Of a stretch of DNA of 64,000 bases, positions 62,081-64,000 are shown piece after piece (the stretch's first letter is position 1; each line of letters begins with the position of its first letter). The stretch lies in NCBI GenBank assembly GCA_017744715.1, contig JAGIAT010000003.1:124001-188000 (forward strand). The letters are read 5' to 3'. The translations under genes and the position numbers were made by a program. This stretch comes from Niabella sp. GTDB lineage: Bacteria; Bacteroidota; Bacteroidia; Chitinophagales; Chitinophagaceae. Below the pieces are notes generated by a model. The model ran no database searches and was not told the origin of the DNA. It saw only the letters and a program-made list of their open reading frames with translations.

Positions 62081-63415
62081 CTACAGCATGATTAAGGATA
62101 ATATATAAACGGCCAGCATGCCGGTAAGCGCCATCCAGACAGTAGCCACACTGTATACTTTTAACACCTGTTTCAGCTCCTGCCCCGAGAAGTTTGTGAT
62201 CACCCAAAAGTAGGCATCATTTACATGCGATACCGCCATGGAACCTGCCCCCATCGCCAGCACGGCAAGCACCCGCCCGTTCTCCGTATCCAGGCCCAGG
62301 CCCGGTAAAAAAGGCAGTACGATAGACGCCGCTGTTAACACCGCAACCGTAGAAGAGCCCTGGGCCGTTTTGAGGATCAGGGCAACCAGAAAGGGGAAAA
62401 AAATACCAAGGGCTTTTACTCCCTGGATCGAGGCCAGGTGATCCTGAAGTTTCAGCGCATTGATGACCATTCCGAAAGCACCGCCCGCCCCGATGATCAC
62501 CAGGATACCGCCGGCTTTTTCCAGTCCGTGGTGCATCAGCTGGCCAAGGGCTCCTTTATCCCATTTCCGGGGGATACACAGCGCCAGTACCAGGCCAACC
62601 GCCAGCGCTATGGCCGGTTCGCCGGTTACCAACACCAGGCGGAGCACCGGATGTTCCGGTACCGGTATCAACGCTTTGCAGGCGATGAGGATTACGGGCA
62701 CAACCACGGGAACAAATGACAATGCCACGGGAGGCAGGGACTGGTTTGCACCCGGCAAGGGTTCCCCGGGATCTTCCTTACCCGTTATTACCGGAAATTT
62801 CCGGCCTTTCCATACGGCCCAGTAATAACCGGCCAGCATTGCCGGAACAGCCGCCAGCAATCCCAGCAGGATCACCCGCCCCATTGCCGCCTGCGTTGTG
62901 CCCACGGCAGCAGTAATACCCGGATGCGGCGGTATAAAACAATGCACGGCATAAAGACCCGTGGCCATCGTTGTGCTCATAATTGCAGTAGCGATGCCGG
63001 TACGGCGGATCATGGATTGATTTAACCCGTTGAGCACTACGTATCCCGAATCGCAAAAGATCGGAAGTCCTACAAAGAAACCGGTAAGGCTCATGGCAAA
63101 GGCCGACCGTTTACCGCCAACCCACTTAATAATGGCATTGGCCATGGCGGTGGTGGCACCATTGGCCTGCAATACCATGCCCAGCGCAGTACCAATGGCA
63201 ATAATAAATCCCAGGGAACTCAGGATCTTCCCGAAGCCTTCTTTCATTAAGGAAAGGATGGAAACGGCATCCAGCCCTCCCAATCCGCCGGTTACAAAAC
63301 AAGCCAGGCACAGGGAAAAGAACGGGTGTACTTTATACCGCGTGCTTAAAAAAATGATCAAAATAATACCAGTCAGCAGCGCCAACGCTATAAAAAAAAC
63401 GGGTGAAGCAAGCAT
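62081..63415 (-). CDS. GntP-family organic-acid permease
   Basis: 444 residues, about 12-14 hydrophobic segments. Family patterns: 'GTALGMVLQANGATTAMANAIIKWVGGKRSAFAMSLTGFFVGLPIFCDSGYVVL', 'GLYAVHCFIPPHPGITAA' and 'AQGSSTVAVLTAASI'. GntP proteins are proton symporters for gluconate, glycerate and similar hydroxy acids. Paired with glycerate kinase, a D-glycerate permease is the most likely role. First gene of a three-gene minus-strand operon. Confidence 0.92.
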   Translation of the reverse strand: MLASPVFFIALALLTGIILIIFLSTRYKVHPFFSLCLACFVTGGLGGLDAVSILSLMKEGFGKILSSLGFIIAIGTALGMVLQANGATTAMANAIIKWVGGKRSAFAMSLTGFFVGLPIFCDSGYVVLNGLNQSMIRRTGIATAIMSTTMATGLYAVHCFIPPHPGITAAVGTTQAAMGRVILLGLLAAVPAMLAGYYWAVWKGRKFPVITGKEDPGEPLPGANQSLPPVALSFVPVVVPVILIACKALIPVPEHPVLRLVLVTGEPAIALAVGLVLALCIPRKWDKGALGQLMHHGLEKAGGILVIIGAGGAFGMVINALKLQDHLASIQGVKALGIFFPFLVALILKTAQGSSTVAVLTAASIVLPFLPGLGLDTENGRVLAVLAMGAGSMAVSHVNDAYFWVITNFSGQELKQVLKVYSVATVWMALTGMLAVYILSLIML

Positions 63416-64000
63416 CCGGCAATTTATTATTTAATTCTGAAACAGCCTTTGTCCGAACGCCGCTTATTTTTTGATGAACATACAGGGCGACCAGGATGCC
63501 GGCAAACCATCAACAAAGAACACCATATGTTTTTCATTCAAATACAATCGGTTGAGCAGGCAAAAAAAGTATGCTTTATTCCAGTTAATGATACCCCATC
63601 CGGGGTAGCCTCTAAAATCGCCCTTTTTTTAGCAAATCCTTTGCCCTAGAGGCTTCCGGTTAAATGAACCATTGGAAGCCCCTTTCATTTTTTCAGGAAT
63701 TCGATTCCCCGCTTTTATCGAAAAAAATGAGGCATTCGTCGAATTTAATACAAAGAAAAACCACCGTCCTGATAGTTTTGTGTATCATTCCGTCTGAAAA
63801 CTAATCCTGTGCGGTCAATTTTCATTTCATAGGATTTTTATCAGTTCTCTTTATGTAAATTCCAAAACAGTGCCGCTGTCCTGCTCAGCTTTTCAGCCTC
63901 TTCCGGGAGGTACTGGAAAAAAACAGCTCAGTGCTGCTGGTAACATATTGCGCGTGCGGCAACAGCCGCCGCTCTAAAGACAGGTTTATAATGCAAATTA
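63416..64000. other. Intergenic region with hairpin cluster
   Basis: 585 bp with no supported gene. It contains several hairpins between 63592 and 63693 (listed separately), and A/T-rich sequence to the window end. A minus-strand frame is open from 64000 to a stop at 63885 (38 codons) and could be the end of a gene beyond the window, but it is too short to support. The plus-strand frame 63449-63649 overlaps the hairpins and is not credible. Confidence 0.5.
63592..63693 (+). promoter_or_regulatory. Hairpin cluster with alternative stems and a terminator-like end
   Basis: Plus strand: TACCCC-ATCC-GGGGTA (63592-63607); AGCCTCTA (63607-63614) can pair with TAGAGGCT (63647-63654) around GCAAA-TCC-TTTGC (63632-63644); GGCTTCCGGTT...AACCattGGAAGCC (63651-63680) competes for the same GAGGCT bases and is followed by CCCTTTCATTTTTT. 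The mutually exclusive stems resemble an attenuator, but no downstream plus-strand gene is seen within 300 bp. Confidence 0.3.

Noticed and set aside
63449..63649. Plus-strand open frame of 66 codons
   Set aside because: Overlaps the hairpin cluster and has no family feature.
63885..64000. Minus-strand frame open to the window edge
   Set aside because: Only 38 codons are visible before a stop; could be the end of a gene beyond the window, but it cannot be supported.

Overview
The window (64 kb, about half G+C) looks like a chromosomal segment of a glycan-degrading member of the Bacteroidota, most likely a Chitinophagaceae-type soil or plant bacterium (family level is inference). The reasons are three SusC/SusD outer-membrane pairs, many lipoproteins with the 'SCKK'-type lipobox, FAS1, DUF1735-like, DUF5007-like and DUF5008-like proteins, a LytS/LytTR two-component pair, promoter-like TAnnTTTG boxes, and few Shine-Dalgarno sequences. 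Almost all genes lie on the minus strand in long, tightly packed runs.

Layout. 1-1844: the end of an unknown secreted protein, then a decayed HUH-type (IS200/RAYT-like) transposase bracketed by REP-like hairpins and 25-bp inverted repeats. 1845-21659 (minus): one long polysaccharide-utilisation-type operon of 12 genes made of two SusC-SusD-FAS1-lipoprotein modules, an M60-like protein and an alkaline-phosphatase-like protein that both appear to have lost metal ligands, a DUF1735-like lipoprotein and a GH5-like hydrolase. 21871-22575 (plus): a divergent GntR/FCD regulator. 23085-37477 (minus): a 14-gene run coding for an MFS transporter, class III aminotransferase, NanM-like kelch protein, two SDRs, an aldo-keto reductase, SMP-30-like lactonase, M81 (MlrC-like) hydrolase, RidA, threonine-synthase-like PLP enzyme, AspA/AstE-like deacylase, SGNH esterase, sialidase-like propeller and a DHDPS/NAL-family lyase. 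37826-40024: an FG-GAP/GH43 lipoprotein with a clear terminator. 40521-50707 (minus): a third SusC/SusD operon with an M16 zinc peptidase, two lipoproteins and a metallophosphoesterase. 51068-58599: an FAD oxidoreductase, a second MFS protein, a 101-bp tandem repeat, an AHSA1/SRPBCC protein, a small secreted protein, and the LytS/LytTR pair. 58718-63415 (minus): GntP permease, glycerate kinase and a GH20-type hexosaminidase.

How it may work together. An identical 13-bp GT-N3-AC palindrome lies between the GntR gene and the first SusC gene, and again on the predicted start site of the 14-gene catabolic operon 16 kb away. This suggests a single GntR regulon in which the SusCD systems import an acylated sugar or amino-sugar derivative and the 14-gene operon deacylates, lactonises, isomerises, aminates or deaminates and cleaves it. 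The set (NAL-family lyase, NanM-like mutarotase, sialidase-like propeller, SGNH esterase) resembles sialic-acid catabolism. However, no nagA, nagB or epimerase is present here, and M81, AspA/AstE, RidA, a PLP eliminase and a class III aminotransferase are added. It is therefore the best candidate in this window for an undescribed catabolic pathway. The substrate is not determined by the sequence.
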